NCBI GenBank assembly: GCA_013519935.1
Contig: JACDUA010000053.1
Location: 1 to 32,477, forward strand
Length of the DNA: 32,477 bases
Reading direction: 5' to 3'
Origin: Ectothiorhodospiraceae bacterium WFHF3C12
Lineage (GTDB): Bacteria; Pseudomonadota; Gammaproteobacteria; Nitrococcales; Nitrococcaceae
In this document: piece after piece, positions 6,819 through 17,243 of the stretch
Layout of the letters: each line of letters starts with the position of its first letter
Numbering within the stretch: position 1 is the first letter of the stretch
The notes under the pieces: generated by a model
What the model was told of the DNA's origin: nothing
The model's input: the letters and a program-made list of their open reading frames with translations, nothing else
Databases searched by the model: none
Made by a program: the position numbers and the translations under genes

Positions 6819-9800
6819 GCCGCTCCTCCATCAGATCGCGGATGGTCTCCAGCAGCTCGCCCTCCTGATAGGGCTTGCCGAGGTAGCGGTTGACGCCAAT
6901 CTCCAAGGCACGTTGGCGGTGCTTCTCGCCGGTGCGCGAGGTGATCATGATGATGGGCACGTCCTTGAGCCGGCTGTCGTTGCGCATGTGCGTGGCCAGC
7001 TCGTAGCCGTCCATGCGCGGCATCTCGATGTCCAGCAGCATTACGTCCGGCAGGCTTTCCTGCAGTGTCGACACCGCGTCCACGCCGTCCTTCGCGGTGA
7101 CCACATTCATGTTGTTGCGCTCCAGCAACCGCGTGGCGACCTTGCGCATGGTGATGGAATCGTCCACCACCATGACCGTGGGCGGTCCACTTTGCTCGTC
7201 CTCCGCCGCCGGCTCCTCGGGCTCGGCGGTCTCGGCCTCGACCGCCGCGGTGGCACCGAATCGCACCAGCGCGGAGACGTCGAGGATCAGCACGACGCGG
7301 CCGTCGGCGAGGATGGTCGCGCCGAATATCCCCGGAACGGAGCTGATCTGTGGACCCACGGACTTCACCACGATCTCGCGGCTGCCAAGCAGGCCATCCA
7401 CGTGCAGGGCGAGGCGGTGGTCGCCGGCCTGCACGAGCATAATCGGGGCGCGCTTGCCCGGGCCCGGCAATACCGGGTCGCCGGCATCCAGCAGGGCCGA
7501 CAGGCTGCGCACCTCGTAGCGCTGACCGGCGTACTCGTAGACGGCCTGTTCGGGATTCTCGAACAGCCGGCTCAGCTCCTCGTGGCTCAGCCGCACCACG
7601 CCCTCGATGCTGGTCAGCGGGATGGCGTAGGCCTCCTCGCCAGCCTGGCAGAGCAGGGCCTGGTTGAGGGCCAGGGTGAACGGCAGGCGAACCGTGAACT
7701 GGGTGCCATAACCCGGCGTGGAGTCGATTTCCAGGTTACCGGAGAGCTGCTTGATCTCCGCATTGACCACGTCCATGCCGACGCCGCGGCCGGCGATCTG
7801 GGTGACCTCCTCGGCCGTGCTGAAACCCTGCTCGAGGACGAACTGCATGACCTCCTTGTCGGTCAGCGGCGCATCCTCGCGCATCAGCCCCTGCTTGACC
7901 GCCTTGGTGCGGATGGCATCCAGGTTCATGCCGCCGCCGTCGTCGCCGACGCGAATGACCACGTCCGCACCCTCGCGGGAGAGGGCGACCGTGATGGTGC
8001 CGGCCTCGGGCTTGCCAGCGGCCGAGCGCTGCTGCGGGCCCTCGATACCGTGGGCCACGGCGTTGCGCAGCATGTGCTCCAGCGGGGGGATGACGCGCTC
8101 CAGCACGGTGCGGTCCATCTCGCCTTCGGCGCCCTGCACCTTGAGCTGGGCGTTCTTGCCGAGCTCCCGGGAAGCCTCCCGGACGATGCGCCGCATGCGC
8201 GGCACCAGGTTGGCGAACGGCACCATGCGGGTACGCATGAGGCCGTCCTGGAGGTCCGTGTTCACGCGGGACTGCTGCAGCAGCAGCGTCTCCGACTCGC
8301 GATTGAGGTTCTCCAGCATCCCCTGGATGGATGAGAGGTCGTTGACCGATTCGCCCAGAGCGCGGGAGAGCTCCTGGATGTGGGAGAAACGGTCCAGCTC
8401 CAGCGGGTCGAAATCCTCGTCGTAGTCGGTCTCCGGCGTCTCGAATTCGTTCTCGCGCTCGAAGCGGTACAGGATCTGCGCTTCGGTTTCGATCTCCAGG
8501 CTGCGCAGCTGGTCGCGCAGACGCGTGACCGTCTGGCCCAGCTCACCCAGGTTGAAGCCGAAGGAACCGAGCTGTTGCTCCAGACGGGCCCGGTAGATGC
8601 TGACCTCGCCGGCGTACTTGACCAGATTGTCCAGAAGGTCGGAGCGCACGCGGACCACGTCGGCCTGACGCCGCTGCCCGTCGTCGGAAGGCTTGGACGC
8701 CGGCTTCGGCGCCGCCTCCGCCTGGGCACTGTCCTCGCGCTGCGGCAGCGGCACGACCTCTGCGCTCTCGTCGGCGGCGTCCTGCGCCACGGGCTGAGCC
8801 ACGTCGCCTGCCCGTGCAGCCTCGATGGCCTTGACCAGATCCGTGGGCTCGGCCGGGCGCTGACCATTGGCGGCCTGCTCGCGCATGGCATAGAGCCGGT
8901 CGTGAACCTGCTCGAGCAGGTCGAACAGTCCGTCGCTGGGTGAGACCTTGCCGTCGGCCACGGCAATCAGCAGCGTCTCCAGGGAATGACTGACGTTGGC
9001 GATGCCCTGCAGACCGGCCATGCGCGCGCCACCCTTGAGGGTATGCAGGGCCCGCTGCAGGTCGACGATGAGCTCGCGGTTGTCCGGTTCCGAGCGCCAC
9101 TCGTGCAGGTTGGCCTCGGTGCTCTGCAGGATCTCGGTGGCTTCCTCCAGGAAGACCTCCAGAAGCTCACGGTCGGCTGGCGGCTGCTCGTCCGCCGCCT
9201 GGCTGACGGCAGCATCGCCACCGCGCAGCTCGGCGATCCGCTGAAGGAGCGCCTCCGGGGCCTCGGGCCGGTTGTCCGCCTTGGCCTCGTCCACCATGTC
9301 GCTGATCTGCTCCAGGGCATCCCGGAGAAGATCGAAGAAGGTGTCGTCCGCCGGCACCTTGTCCGCCGCCACCTCGCCGGTGAGGCTTTCCAGGGCGTGG
9401 CAGAGGGTGCCGATGCCGTGGAATCCGGCCAGGCGCGCGCCGCCCTTGAGCGTATGCAGCGAGCGCTGCAGCTCCTGGACCGTGGCGGCGTGGTCCGGAT
9501 CGTCCTCCCAGCGCTGCACCGAGGTGTCGAGGAACTGCAGGATGTCCTCGGCCTCTTCCAGGAAGAGGTTGACCAGGTCCTCTTCGCTGCCGAGATCCGA
9601 CTGCACCGGCACGGGCTCCTCATCCTCGGCAGTCTCCACCGGAATGGGCTCGGGCGTGGGCAGGGCGTCGACCTCGTCGATTAGCGGCTGGACGTCGGGC
9701 TGCTCACGCCCGGCATCGCCCAGCGCGGCGACCAGATCCCGGATACAGGCCACGCCGCGGTGCAGGGTGTCGATGTCCTGGCTGGCGAGCGGCGCGGGGG

Positions 9801-12800
9801 CATTCTGCCTATCACGAGCCAACTGCTCGAGTCGGCGGCCAAGCCGCGCGATAGGTTCGACATCCGCCATGCGGGCACTGCCCGTTAGCGTGTGCAGCGC
9901 GCGGACCAGCGACTCCGAGGCCATGCACCGGCCTTCGTCCTTCGCCTGGCAGTCGGCCACGAATTCGTCGACTACGTCCAGGTGGTCCGCCGTCTCCTTG
10001 CTGAAGATCTCGTAGAGGGTGGGATCCATCGCCGGCTGAGGCCCCGTCCCGGGCTCAGCTTCGGCGCCCTCACCGGATTCGTCCGCCGCAGCCACCGGTT
10101 CCTCGGCCGGCGCGTCCGCGTCGGCCTCATCTGTAACGGGCAGGGGCTCCGTGGCCGCGTCCGCGTGCTGTTCCGGTGCCTCCTCGTCAGCGGCGGCGTC
10201 CGCTTCCTCCAGCTCGCCCCAGTCCCAGTCGGAAAGGTCGATGGCCTCCGCTTCATCGGCGTCCGCCGGCTCGGGGGACTGCGCGGGATCACCGAACGCG
10301 GCCAGCTCGGCCTCGAGCTCGGAGGCGTAGTCGGAGGCCGGCCCTCCCTCCCCGTCGTCGGCCTGCCGATCCTCGACAGCCGGGTCTTCGGTGTCGATGT
10401 CCGCACCCGCCGTGGTCTCCGAATCGGTCTCGTCGGCCTCGTCGTCCGCGGCGGGCGCCGCCACTTCGATCTCCTCGGCGGCGCCGAAGTCGAAATCGTA
10501 GGGGTCCTCGTCGGCCTCGTCCGGCTGCTCGGGGAGCTCGTCGAACTCGAGCGGCCCGGCATTGAATGCGTCGGTTCCTTCCGCGTCGCTCTGCGCCTCC
10601 ACATCCCTCTGTGGAGGCTCATCGGCTTTTGGGTCGTCTGATGACGCCTCCTCTCCCTGCGGCTGCTCGGAGCCGGTTCCCTCGGCCCCGGTGGATTCGG
10701 CCGGCGCCGGCACGGCGGCGTCGGGATCGGCCAGCGCCTCGGCGCGGCGCATGATGTCACGCACATCCCGTCCGGGCGGCTCGCCGCCCTTGAGCTCGCG
10801 GACCAGCTCGGGGGTGACGGCGACGGACTCGTCGAGAATGTCGAAGACACGCTGCTCCGGCGCGATGGTCTGGTCGATCACCCGATTGAGCAGGTTCTCC
10901 ATCGACCAGGCCAGCTCGCCCAGCAGAAGCGCACCGGCCAGGCGGCCGCTGCCCTTGAGGGTGTGGAACATCCGACGACTGGTGATCAGCGCATCGCCGT
11001 CCTCGGGATTCTCGCGCCAGCGCGGGAGCGTCTCACCGAGGGTCTCCAGGACCTCCTCGGCCTCCTCCAGGAAGACCTCCAGGATCTCCTCGTCCATCTC
11101 GTCGGCCATGACCTCGACGTCATGGTTGACACGGCCGCGCTTGCCGGAAACGTCCGGCACCGGTTCCGAGGCATTGCTGAGATCCGGGACGGCGGACGCC
11201 GACGAGGTCTGCTCGGCGGCGACCTCCCCGCCTTCGGGGGCCGTCGCCGGCTGCGTTTCCAGGTCGAGGTACTCGTAGTCGAGCGAGAGCGCGTCCTCGT
11301 CGTCGGCTTCCGCGGGCGCCGCCGGCACGTCCATGTCCGCGCCGCCATCGGGCTGGCCCTCGCTAACGGGGGCCGGGGTCGCGGGCTGCGGATCGGCCGC
11401 GCCGCCATAGCCGAGCCGTGAAAGGCTGGTTTCGGCCACTTCGAGTATACGGTCGGTGTTGCGGCGGCCCTCGCGCAGGGCTTCCAGGTAATACTCGATG
11501 CTGGTGATGGCGTCGGCCAGGTCATCGAGCGCCTCGCCGTCGGGCGCGGCACCGGGCGACAGGACCTGATCGGACAGGTAACGGTTGCTCCCGTCCAGCA
11601 GGTCACCGGCGCGGTCCAGTCCCAGCACCCGCAGAACACCGCGGACGTTGTCGAAATGCTGGCCCAGCCCCGACAGGCGGGAGTCGTCGCCTTCCTCGAT
11701 GTAGCGTACCAGCGCGTCCTTGATCTGCCCGACCTCGGAGAGGGACTCGTCAATGGCCGTGCCGTAAACCTGGTGGAACTCGCTCTCGAAGAGGTCGTCC
11801 TCGGTCGGCGGGGCCGCCGCCTCGACATCCTCCACGGACGGGCCGGCCCTTCGGTCGCCACGCCCTTCCACCAGCCCTTGCAGCGCCGATTCGACGTAGA
11901 GCAGCGCCTCGGCAACGCCCATGATCTTGTTCTCGTCGGGCGGGCCGCTCGCGGTTCGCAGCGAGTCCACGACCTCCACCTGCTCCTGGACCACCTGACG
12001 CGGCATGACCAGGCCGAGTACGCCCAGGGTATCCGCGGTGCGCTTCAGGGATTCGGCCACCTCGCCCAACCGCTCGGGGTCCTTCTGGCTGCCGCGCGCG
12101 AACAGGTCGAGGGTGTCCTTGATGGCGGCGAGATCCTCGCGGATGGCGTCGGACACCGAGTTCAGTACCTCGGAGTTGGGGCCGAACATGCCCTCGCGGG
12201 CACGCTCCAGCTGCTCGCCCTCCAGCAGCAACGCCTTGAGGTCGTATTGCTCCTGTATGGCCGGAATACGCTCGCCTACGGGCCTGGCGCGTCCCACGTA
12301 GAAGAGCAGGTTGCGGATGAGGTCCCGCGGCGGCTCGACCTGGAACGTGGTCAGGCCGCTGTGCTGAAGCCGTTTGATTTCACGGTCCACCTGGCCGAGA
12401 AGCATCCTGGTGGCGACGCTGTCTTCCACGGTGGACGCCAGCAGGGCCTCCACGAGGCCGGCCGCGACCCACCACAGCGTGCCGGACTGATCGTCCGGCG
12501 ACGCCTCGTCGAGGCGGTCCAGCGCGCCCAGCATCCGCTCGGCGCCGGCGTCGGGATCGGATCCCCGCAGGTACTTGAGCAGGCCCAGCTGGTAGCCGTG
12601 ACGGACCTCCCGGGCCAGCGCGGCCATGTCCTGGTCCTGGCCACGGGCATGGCGCGGCGCGGCCGATGCGGCATCCAGGTCCGGGTCGAAAAGGGCGTTC
12701 TCGGAGACCAGGTTCGCCCCGCGGGCCGCGCGCAGGTCGTTGATGAGCGGCAGGATCAGGATGGGCGCGTCGTGATGGCCGCCCTGAATACGCTCCAGGT

Positions 12801-13110
12801 AGTCCGAGAGCTGGAGGATGGCCCGCATCAGCACTTCGTAGGCTTCATCGACGTTGCCCACGCTGCCTTCCAGCAAGCCCTCGCCCAGGGCCTCCATCTC
12901 CTCGGTGAGCATGGCGGCCCCGAACAGCTCCAGCATCTGCAGGATGCCGTGGACCTGATGGAGATGGGTCACGCAGAAGCGCAGCTGCGTCTCGTCATCG
13001 GGCTGCTGCGTGTAACCCTCCAGGGCCTCGGCGGCCTGCTTGAGGGTGTCGTCCAGCTCCTTCCTGACCCAACTCAGGGTGCTGTGATCGATGTCTGTCC
13101 GTCTGTTCAT
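6808..13110 (-). CDS. chpA: Hybrid chemosensory histidine kinase ChpA (multi-Hpt)
   Basis: 2100 residues; the CheA-type kinase of the type IV pilus chemosensory system, phosphorylating PilG and PilH. Four Hpt domains carry a phosphorylatable His: H716 (HTLKGSGR), H1073 (HTLTGSAR), H1219 (HTLKGGARL) and H1356 (HTLKGGARM). Two N-terminal Hpt-like segments (near 45-110 and 470-545) lack the HTLKG signature. Then come the dimerisation region (about 1485-1650), the HATPase (N box near 1683, GDDGGGMN, GRGVGMDVV), a CheW-like domain (about 1810-1950) and a C-terminal receiver with D1983/D1984, phospho-acceptor D2027 and K2079. The P. aeruginosa protein is longer, with six Hpt plus Ser/Thr variants. 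A strongly acidic spacer spans about 800-1030. ATG at 13110 was preferred to GTG at 13119 because AAGGG lies just upstream of the ATG. Confidence 0.95.
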   Translation of the reverse strand: MNRRTDIDHSTLSWVRKELDDTLKQAAEALEGYTQQPDDETQLRFCVTHLHQVHGILQMLELFGAAMLTEEMEALGEGLLEGSVGNVDEAYEVLMRAILQLSDYLERIQGGHHDAPILILPLINDLRAARGANLVSENALFDPDLDAASAAPRHARGQDQDMAALAREVRHGYQLGLLKYLRGSDPDAGAERMLGALDRLDEASPDDQSGTLWWVAAGLVEALLASTVEDSVATRMLLGQVDREIKRLQHSGLTTFQVEPPRDLIRNLLFYVGRARPVGERIPAIQEQYDLKALLLEGEQLERAREGMFGPNSEVLNSVSDAIREDLAAIKDTLDLFARGSQKDPERLGEVAESLKRTADTLGVLGLVMPRQVVQEQVEVVDSLRTASGPPDENKIMGVAEALLYVESALQGLVEGRGDRRAGPSVEDVEAAAPPTEDDLFESEFHQVYGTAIDESLSEVGQIKDALVRYIEEGDDSRLSGLGQHFDNVRGVLRVLGLDRAGDLLDGSNRYLSDQVLSPGAAPDGEALDDLADAITSIEYYLEALREGRRNTDRILEVAETSLSRLGYGGAADPQPATPAPVSEGQPDGGADMDVPAAPAEADDEDALSLDYEYLDLETQPATAPEGGEVAAEQTSSASAVPDLSNASEPVPDVSGKRGRVNHDVEVMADEMDEEILEVFLEEAEEVLETLGETLPRWRENPEDGDALITSRRMFHTLKGSGRLAGALLLGELAWSMENLLNRVIDQTIAPEQRVFDILDESVAVTPELVRELKGGEPPGRDVRDIMRRAEALADPDAAVPAPAESTGAEGTGSEQPQGEEASSDDPKADEPPQRDVEAQSDAEGTDAFNAGPLEFDELPEQPDEADEDPYDFDFGAAEEIEVAAPAADDEADETDSETTAGADIDTEDPAVEDRQADDGEGGPASDYASELEAELAAFGDPAQSPEPADADEAEAIDLSDWDWGELEEADAAADEEAPEQHADAATEPLPVTDEADADAPAEEPVAAADESGEGAEAEPGTGPQPAMDPTLYEIFSKETADHLDVVDEFVADCQAKDEGRCMASESLVRALHTLTGSARMADVEPIARLGRRLEQLARDRQNAPAPLASQDIDTLHRGVACIRDLVAALGDAGREQPDVQPLIDEVDALPTPEPIPVETAEDEEPVPVQSDLGSEEDLVNLFLEEAEDILQFLDTSVQRWEDDPDHAATVQELQRSLHTLKGGARLAGFHGIGTLCHALESLTGEVAADKVPADDTFFDLLRDALEQISDMVDEAKADNRPEAPEALLQRIAELRGGDAAVSQAADEQPPADRELLEVFLEEATEILQSTEANLHEWRSEPDNRELIVDLQRALHTLKGGARMAGLQGIANVSHSLETLLIAVADGKVSPSDGLFDLLEQVHDRLYAMREQAANGQRPAEPTDLVKAIEAARAGDVAQPVAQDAADESAEVVPLPQREDSAQAEAAPKPASKPSDDGQRRQADVVRVRSDLLDNLVKYAGEVSIYRARLEQQLGSFGFNLGELGQTVTRLRDQLRSLEIETEAQILYRFERENEFETPETDYDEDFDPLELDRFSHIQELSRALGESVNDLSSIQGMLENLNRESETLLLQQSRVNTDLQDGLMRTRMVPFANLVPRMRRIVREASRELGKNAQLKVQGAEGEMDRTVLERVIPPLEHMLRNAVAHGIEGPQQRSAAGKPEAGTITVALSREGADVVIRVGDDGGGMNLDAIRTKAVKQGLMREDAPLTDKEVMQFVLEQGFSTAEEVTQIAGRGVGMDVVNAEIKQLSGNLEIDSTPGYGTQFTVRLPFTLALNQALLCQAGEEAYAIPLTSIEGVVRLSHEELSRLFENPEQAVYEYAGQRYEVRSLSALLDAGDPVLPGPGKRAPIMLVQAGDHRLALHVDGLLGSREIVVKSVGPQISSVPGIFGATILADGRVVLILDVSALVRFGATAAVEAETAEPEEPAAEDEQSGPPTVMVVDDSITMRKVATRLLERNNMNVVTAKDGVDAVSTLQESLPDVMLLDIEMPRMDGYELATHMRNDSRLKDVPIIMITSRTGEKHRQRALEIGVNRYLGKPYQEGELLETIRDLMEERRGG
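6823..6829 (-). promoter_or_regulatory. Ribosome binding site inside the chpA end for chpB
   Basis: GGAGGAG on the minus strand, inside the last codons of chpA, stands 4 bases before GTG at 6818. It supports the GTG start and translational coupling of chpB to chpA. Confidence 0.6.
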
Positions 13111-13125
13111 GGTACGCACCCTTGC

Positions 13126-14010
13126 TCAGCCCATCCGCTGGAACGCCAGTACGCCGGAATCACCGACGCGGCGCATCCGTGGGTTCGACCAGCCGATGAC
13201 CTCCCCGGGGGCCAGGACCAGCGTGCCGCCATCGCGCAACCGCTCGGACAGCCCGTCGAGGATCTGGCGTCGATGTTCCCGATCGAAGTAGATGAGCACG
13301 TTCTGGCAGTAGATCACGTCCATCGACGCGAAAGGCGCCCGGGCGGCGTCCAGGATGTTCGACTGCGCGAAGCACACCCGCCGGCGCAGGGTGTCGTCGA
13401 TCCGGAAGCGGCTGACACCCAGCGGTTCGCAGTAGCGCTCGCGCAGGCCTTCCGGGATCTGGGCCAGGCGGCGGTTGTGATAGATGCCCTGCTTGGCGGC
13501 GGCCAGCGAATGCAGGCTGATATCACTGCCGATAATGCCGTAATACCCGGACAGTCCGTGGCGGACCAGCTCGTTCTCCATGACCATGGCCAGCGTGAAC
13601 GCCTCCTCGCCCGTGGAGCAGCCCGCGCTCCAGAGCTGGACGGCTTCGCCGGAGCGCATGCGCTCGAGCATGGCCGGCAGGCAGGCCTCGCGAACGAAGT
13701 CCACCGACCGCGCGTCCCGAAAAAAGCGCGTCTCGTGGACCGTGAGCCGGTCCACCAGCGTGGTCCACTCCAGGTTGCCGCCGCGGCCGGAGACCAGGTA
13801 CTGGAGGTAGGCATCGTAGTCCTCGTAGCCGACCTCCCGCATGCGCAGCCCGACACTGGTAACCAGGAAGGACTTGCGCTCCCGCGGCATGCACATCCCG
13901 GTGCGCTCCCGGAGCAGCTCGACCCAGCGCTCGAACTGGCCCTCGTCCATCTCCGGGAGCTTGTCCAGGCCCGACCAGACGGCCGGCAGGGACTCATCTG
14001 CCGCGGCCAT
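13126..14010 (-). CDS. pilK: Chemotaxis methyltransferase PilK (CheR family)
   Basis: 294 residues; SAM-dependent methylation of glutamates on the receptor PilJ. CheR hallmarks are the N-terminal helical domain with TGMCMPRERKSFL, TVHETRFFRD (about 90-99), the SAM loop WSAGCSTGEEAF (about 127-138), GSDIS and YCQNVLIYFD (about 234-243). ATG at 14010 has AGAAGG five bases upstream; an in-frame GTG at 14016 would overlap that site. It lies 32 bases downstream of pilJ and 15 bases before chpA in the same direction. In P. aeruginosa loss of PilK has only mild effects on twitching. Confidence 0.93.
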   Translation of the reverse strand: MAAADESLPAVWSGLDKLPEMDEGQFERWVELLRERTGMCMPRERKSFLVTSVGLRMREVGYEDYDAYLQYLVSGRGGNLEWTTLVDRLTVHETRFFRDARSVDFVREACLPAMLERMRSGEAVQLWSAGCSTGEEAFTLAMVMENELVRHGLSGYYGIIGSDISLHSLAAAKQGIYHNRRLAQIPEGLRERYCEPLGVSRFRIDDTLRRRVCFAQSNILDAARAPFASMDVIYCQNVLIYFDREHRRQILDGLSERLRDGGTLVLAPGEVIGWSNPRMRRVGDSGVLAFQRMG

Positions 14011-14042
14011 ATTCACCTTCTATCCCCTCGCTCCAAATCCGC

Positions 14043-16109
14043 TCACTCGGGCAGCTTGAAGCCGGCAACGGAGTTACGCAGGTCGTTGGCGAGATCGGCC
14101 AGGTTACCGATCGAGGTAGCCGTCTCGTTGGTACCCGCGGACGTCTGCGACGTGATCTCCTGGATGACGTTCATGGTGTCGGAGATATTCGCCGCGGCGT
14201 TGGCCTGCTGCCTCGAGGCTTCGGAGATGTTCTGGATCAGACCCGCGAGCTGCTTCGACACGCTCTCGATCTCGCGCAGCGCCTCGCCGGCCTCCTCGGC
14301 CTGCTTGGCACCCGAGACCACGCCCGCGGTGGACTGCTCCATCGAGATCACCGCCTCGTTGGTGTCCGTCTGGATGGTCTTGACCAGCGCCTCGATCTGC
14401 TTGGTGGCGTTACCGGAGCGCTCGGCGAGGCGCTGCACCTCGTCCGCCACCACCGCGAAGCCGCGACCGGACTCACCCGCCATGGCCGCCTGAATGGAGG
14501 CGTTCAGCGCCAGAATATTGGTCTGATCGGCGATGTCGTTGATGAGCTCGACGATGTTGCCGATCTCCTGGGAGGACTCACCCAGGCGCTTGATTCGCTT
14601 GGAGGTCTCCTGAATCTGCTCGCGGATGGAGTCCATGCCGTCGATGGTCCGCTGCACGGTATCCGCACCCTTCAGGGCCAGGTCCACCGACTGCTGCGCC
14701 ACCGAGGCGGACTCCTCGGCGTTCTTCGACACCTGGTCGATGGAAACCGCCATCTCGTTCACCGCGGCGGAAGCGGCGGTGATCTGGTGGGCCTGGTGAT
14801 CCGAGGCCTCGGCCAGGTGCATGGCCGTGGCCTGGGTCTGTTGCGCGGCCGAGGAGACCTGCACCGAAGTCTCGTTGATGGTCAGCACCAGGTTGCGCAG
14901 GGCGTCGATGGCGTCGTTGAAGGCGTCACCGATGGCACCGGTGATTTCCTCACCCACGGAGGCGTTGACCGTGAGGTCACCTTCCTTCAGGCCCTCGATC
15001 TCGTCGAGGAGGTTGAGAATGGCTTCCTGGTTCTTCTGCGTCTGCTCGTCGGCGCTGCGCTTCTCTTCCTCCTTGGCCTCGATCTCGGCGCGATTCATGC
15101 GGTTGGAGACCCAGGCACGCAGCAGCAGCAGCACCAGGGCGAGCGCACCGAACGCGAAACCGAACCAGTCCTGAACCAGGCGATTCTCGGACATGCCGGC
15201 GTAGACCTCGGAGAGATAGGCGGCGGTCGCCAGCATCTGCTCGGAATCGTTGTAGATCAGGTCGGCGGCGTCACGCACGCGGTAGAGCTCCGGCGAGCGC
15301 TCGAGGACCTGGTCGACTTCCTGGGACATACCCTCGAAGACGCTCTGCGCCTCGCTCAGGCGGGACCGGGCGGTGCCGTCGCTGACGGCCGGGAGATTCA
15401 TGGAGTTGCTGCCGTTGAGCAGCGCATTGAGGGCCTCCTGGAGCTGGCCCTCGGCGCGGCCCAGGCGATCCGCGGCGGTGATATTGCCAATGCCGCCGCG
15501 CAGCATCTCGCCCAGGTGGCGGCCGATGCGCTCGGCGTAGAGCTGGCCGCGGCTGGCGTAATAGACCTGATCGCGACGGCCGTTGGTGGCAACCAGCCGG
15601 CCGGCGGCCTCGTCGAGCATGCTCTGAACGCGGGGCACGTTGACCCGGAAGCTCTCGGCCAGCTCGTTGACCGTGATGACCATGTCCTGGCGCTCGAGGA
15701 TGGTCTCGGTATTCGCCTTGACGCGCTCCCAGGGGCGCAGCACCTTCTGCAGCGCCCGCTGGGCCTCTTCGGACATTTCCGCGGTCGCCGGCAGATAGCC
15801 TTCCTCGCCTTCCTGGCGGCCGTTTATGAGGAGATTGATCTCCTCCTCGGTTCGCTCCTTGGACCGCTCCAGCAGCGCGAACGCGTCGGTTTTACCGTTG
15901 GCGGCCTCCGATGCGTTCTTGGCGATGGTCTGGGAGAGCACCCGCACCGAGTCGGCGGCACGGATGTACTGCCGGTCGTAGTTGCCGTAGTGGGCAACCC
16001 ACCAGAAGCTGACCACCATGGCCACCACCGACAGGCCGACCAGGAACGCCAGGGCGCTGGAGGCCCGGCGCCATCCCCTGGCGAGATTCGCTTCGTCTGA
16101 ACCGTTCAT
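14043..16109 (-). CDS. pilJ: Type IV pilus methyl-accepting chemoreceptor PilJ
   Basis: 688 residues; inner-membrane receptor of the Pil-Chp system, reported in P. aeruginosa to interact with pilin. TM1 is about 20-38 and TM2 about 315-333, enclosing a helical periplasmic domain of some 275 residues. A HAMP-like region and signalling coiled coil follow. The hairpin tip is typical of Pil[19 protein letters not shown] (529-546) then [18 protein letters not shown] (548-565), with SIQAAM rather than the AVEAAR of ordinary receptors. No C-terminal CheR/CheB-tethering pentapeptide is present; the protein ends GFKLPE. ATG at 16109 has GGAGG about 10 bases upstream. The 136-base gap to pilI holds no recognisable gene. 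Confidence 0.95.
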   Translation of the reverse strand: MNGSDEANLARGWRRASSALAFLVGLSVVAMVVSFWWVAHYGNYDRQYIRAADSVRVLSQTIAKNASEAANGKTDAFALLERSKERTEEEINLLINGRQEGEEGYLPATAEMSEEAQRALQKVLRPWERVKANTETILERQDMVITVNELAESFRVNVPRVQSMLDEAAGRLVATNGRRDQVYYASRGQLYAERIGRHLGEMLRGGIGNITAADRLGRAEGQLQEALNALLNGSNSMNLPAVSDGTARSRLSEAQSVFEGMSQEVDQVLERSPELYRVRDAADLIYNDSEQMLATAAYLSEVYAGMSENRLVQDWFGFAFGALALVLLLLRAWVSNRMNRAEIEAKEEEKRSADEQTQKNQEAILNLLDEIEGLKEGDLTVNASVGEEITGAIGDAFNDAIDALRNLVLTINETSVQVSSAAQQTQATAMHLAEASDHQAHQITAASAAVNEMAVSIDQVSKNAEESASVAQQSVDLALKGADTVQRTIDGMDSIREQIQETSKRIKRLGESSQEIGNIVELINDIADQTNILALNASIQAAMAGESGRGFAVVADEVQRLAERSGNATKQIEALVKTIQTDTNEAVISMEQSTAGVVSGAKQAEEAGEALREIESVSKQLAGLIQNISEASRQQANAAANISDTMNVIQEITSQTSAGTNETATSIGNLADLANDLRNSVAGFKLPE

Positions 16110-16245
16110 CGCTTCAACCCCTCCACAAGAACTCCCCGGACGGCGTGGCCCGTCTGGTCATCTATGGCGTCGCTACCGCGGTCAGCCGGACATACGACCG
16201 GCGCTGTCGCGCCCGCGTCGCACATGCGGCTCACCGCCCGAGTGT

Positions 16246-16791
16246 TTAACTGGCTACCTTGAGAAACTGTGGATGCTCGGCCAGCCGCCGCATGCTGAAA
16301 ACCGGCCACACGCCATCCTTTCGCTTATACGATCCGTCGATGTACGGGGCGATGGCCTCCTCGACCTTCCCCGTCTCCCCGCTTCTTTCTTCTTCGTCGA
16401 AATGACGCATACCCAGGACCTCGTCGACCAGAAGCCCGGCAAAGACCCCGTCATGGTCGATGACCAGCACCCGGCTGGCGCGCGTCAGGGCCACGGGGCG
16501 CTTGCCCAGGTAGCCGCTGAGATCCATGATCGGCAGCAGATTGCCACGCACGTTGGCAATGCCGCGCACCCAGCTCTTGGTATGCGGCACCCGAGCCAGA
16601 TCCGGATAGGTGAGGATCTCGGTCACCTCGTCCAGCGGCGCGACGTACCGCGCGCCGCCGAGACGGAAGCCGATACCGGCCCAGGCCTGGCGGACTTCCT
16701 CCTGGGAAGGCAGCTCCGCCGTGTGCTCACGCCCCTGACGCTCCAGGTACTGGAGTAGCTGGAAGGGATCACGCGGTTTGTTCTGCGCCAT
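16246..16791 (-). CDS. pilI: CheW-like adaptor PilI
   Basis: 181 residues; couples the receptor PilJ to the kinase ChpA at the inner membrane. CheW features: IGFRLGGARYVAPLDEVTEIL, ARVPHTKSWVRGIANVRGNLLPIMDL (the usual conserved core), VLVIDHDGVFAGLLVDEVLGMR and the C-terminal PVFSMRRLAEHPQFL. A short Gln/Glu-rich N-terminal segment precedes the domain. It starts 18 bases after the pilH stop, in the same transcription unit. Confidence 0.93.
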   Translation of the reverse strand: MAQNKPRDPFQLLQYLERQGREHTAELPSQEEVRQAWAGIGFRLGGARYVAPLDEVTEILTYPDLARVPHTKSWVRGIANVRGNLLPIMDLSGYLGKRPVALTRASRVLVIDHDGVFAGLLVDEVLGMRHFDEEERSGETGKVEEAIAPYIDGSYKRKDGVWPVFSMRRLAEHPQFLKVAS

Positions 16792-16809
16792 GACCGGCCC
16801 CGCTGGACG

Positions 16810-17175
16810 CTATCGGGACAGCGCCGTTTTGATCTTGTCCAGCAGCTCGTCTTCGGTGACGGGCTTGGTGATGTAGTCGAGCGCACCCTGGCGCTTGGCC
16901 CAGATGCGGTCGGTGTCCTGGTCCTTGGTGCTGATCATGACGATGGGAATCGCCGACGTGGCCGGGTCCTTGCTCAGCTTCCGGGTGGCCTGGAAACCGT
17001 TGGTGCCCGGCATGACGATGTCCATGAGGATGACATCCGGGCTCTCGGCCTGCGCCTTCTGGATACCGTCGTCGCCATCTTCGGCAACGGTCACCTGATA
17101 GCCATGCTTCTCCAGCATGGTCTTGAGGACGTGGGTTTCCGTCGGCGAGTCGTCAACAACAAGTACGCGTGTCAT
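16810..17175 (-). CDS. pilH: Response regulator PilH
   Basis: A 121-residue single receiver domain. D8/D9 bind Mg2+, D52 (ILMDIVMPG) accepts the phosphate from ChpA, S82/T83 and K104 (YITKPV) complete the active site. There is no output domain, as in CheY. In P. aeruginosa PilH opposes PilG or acts as a phosphate sink and is linked to pilus retraction. AAGGGGGA lies 6 bases before ATG at 17175. Its position after pilG and before pilI is the usual one. Confidence 0.93.
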   Translation of the reverse strand: MTRVLVVDDSPTETHVLKTMLEKHGYQVTVAEDGDDGIQKAQAESPDVILMDIVMPGTNGFQATRKLSKDPATSAIPIVMISTKDQDTDRIWAKRQGALDYITKPVTEDELLDKIKTALSR

Positions 17176-17243
17176 TCAATTCCCCCTTAAGCTTATCCAC
17201 CACCCGGCGCAGGCCCGCGGCACCGGATCAAGAACCGAAACCC

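Noticed and set aside
6313-8334. 673-codon open frame on the plus strand opposite chpB and chpA
   Set aside because: His/Leu/Val/Gln-rich antisense translation of the CheW, HATPase and receiver regions of ChpA; no motif of its own.
11656-14493. 945-codon open frame on the plus strand opposite chpA, pilK and pilJ
   Set aside because: It crosses three well-supported genes on the other strand and has no recognisable domain; long antisense frames are expected at this GC content.
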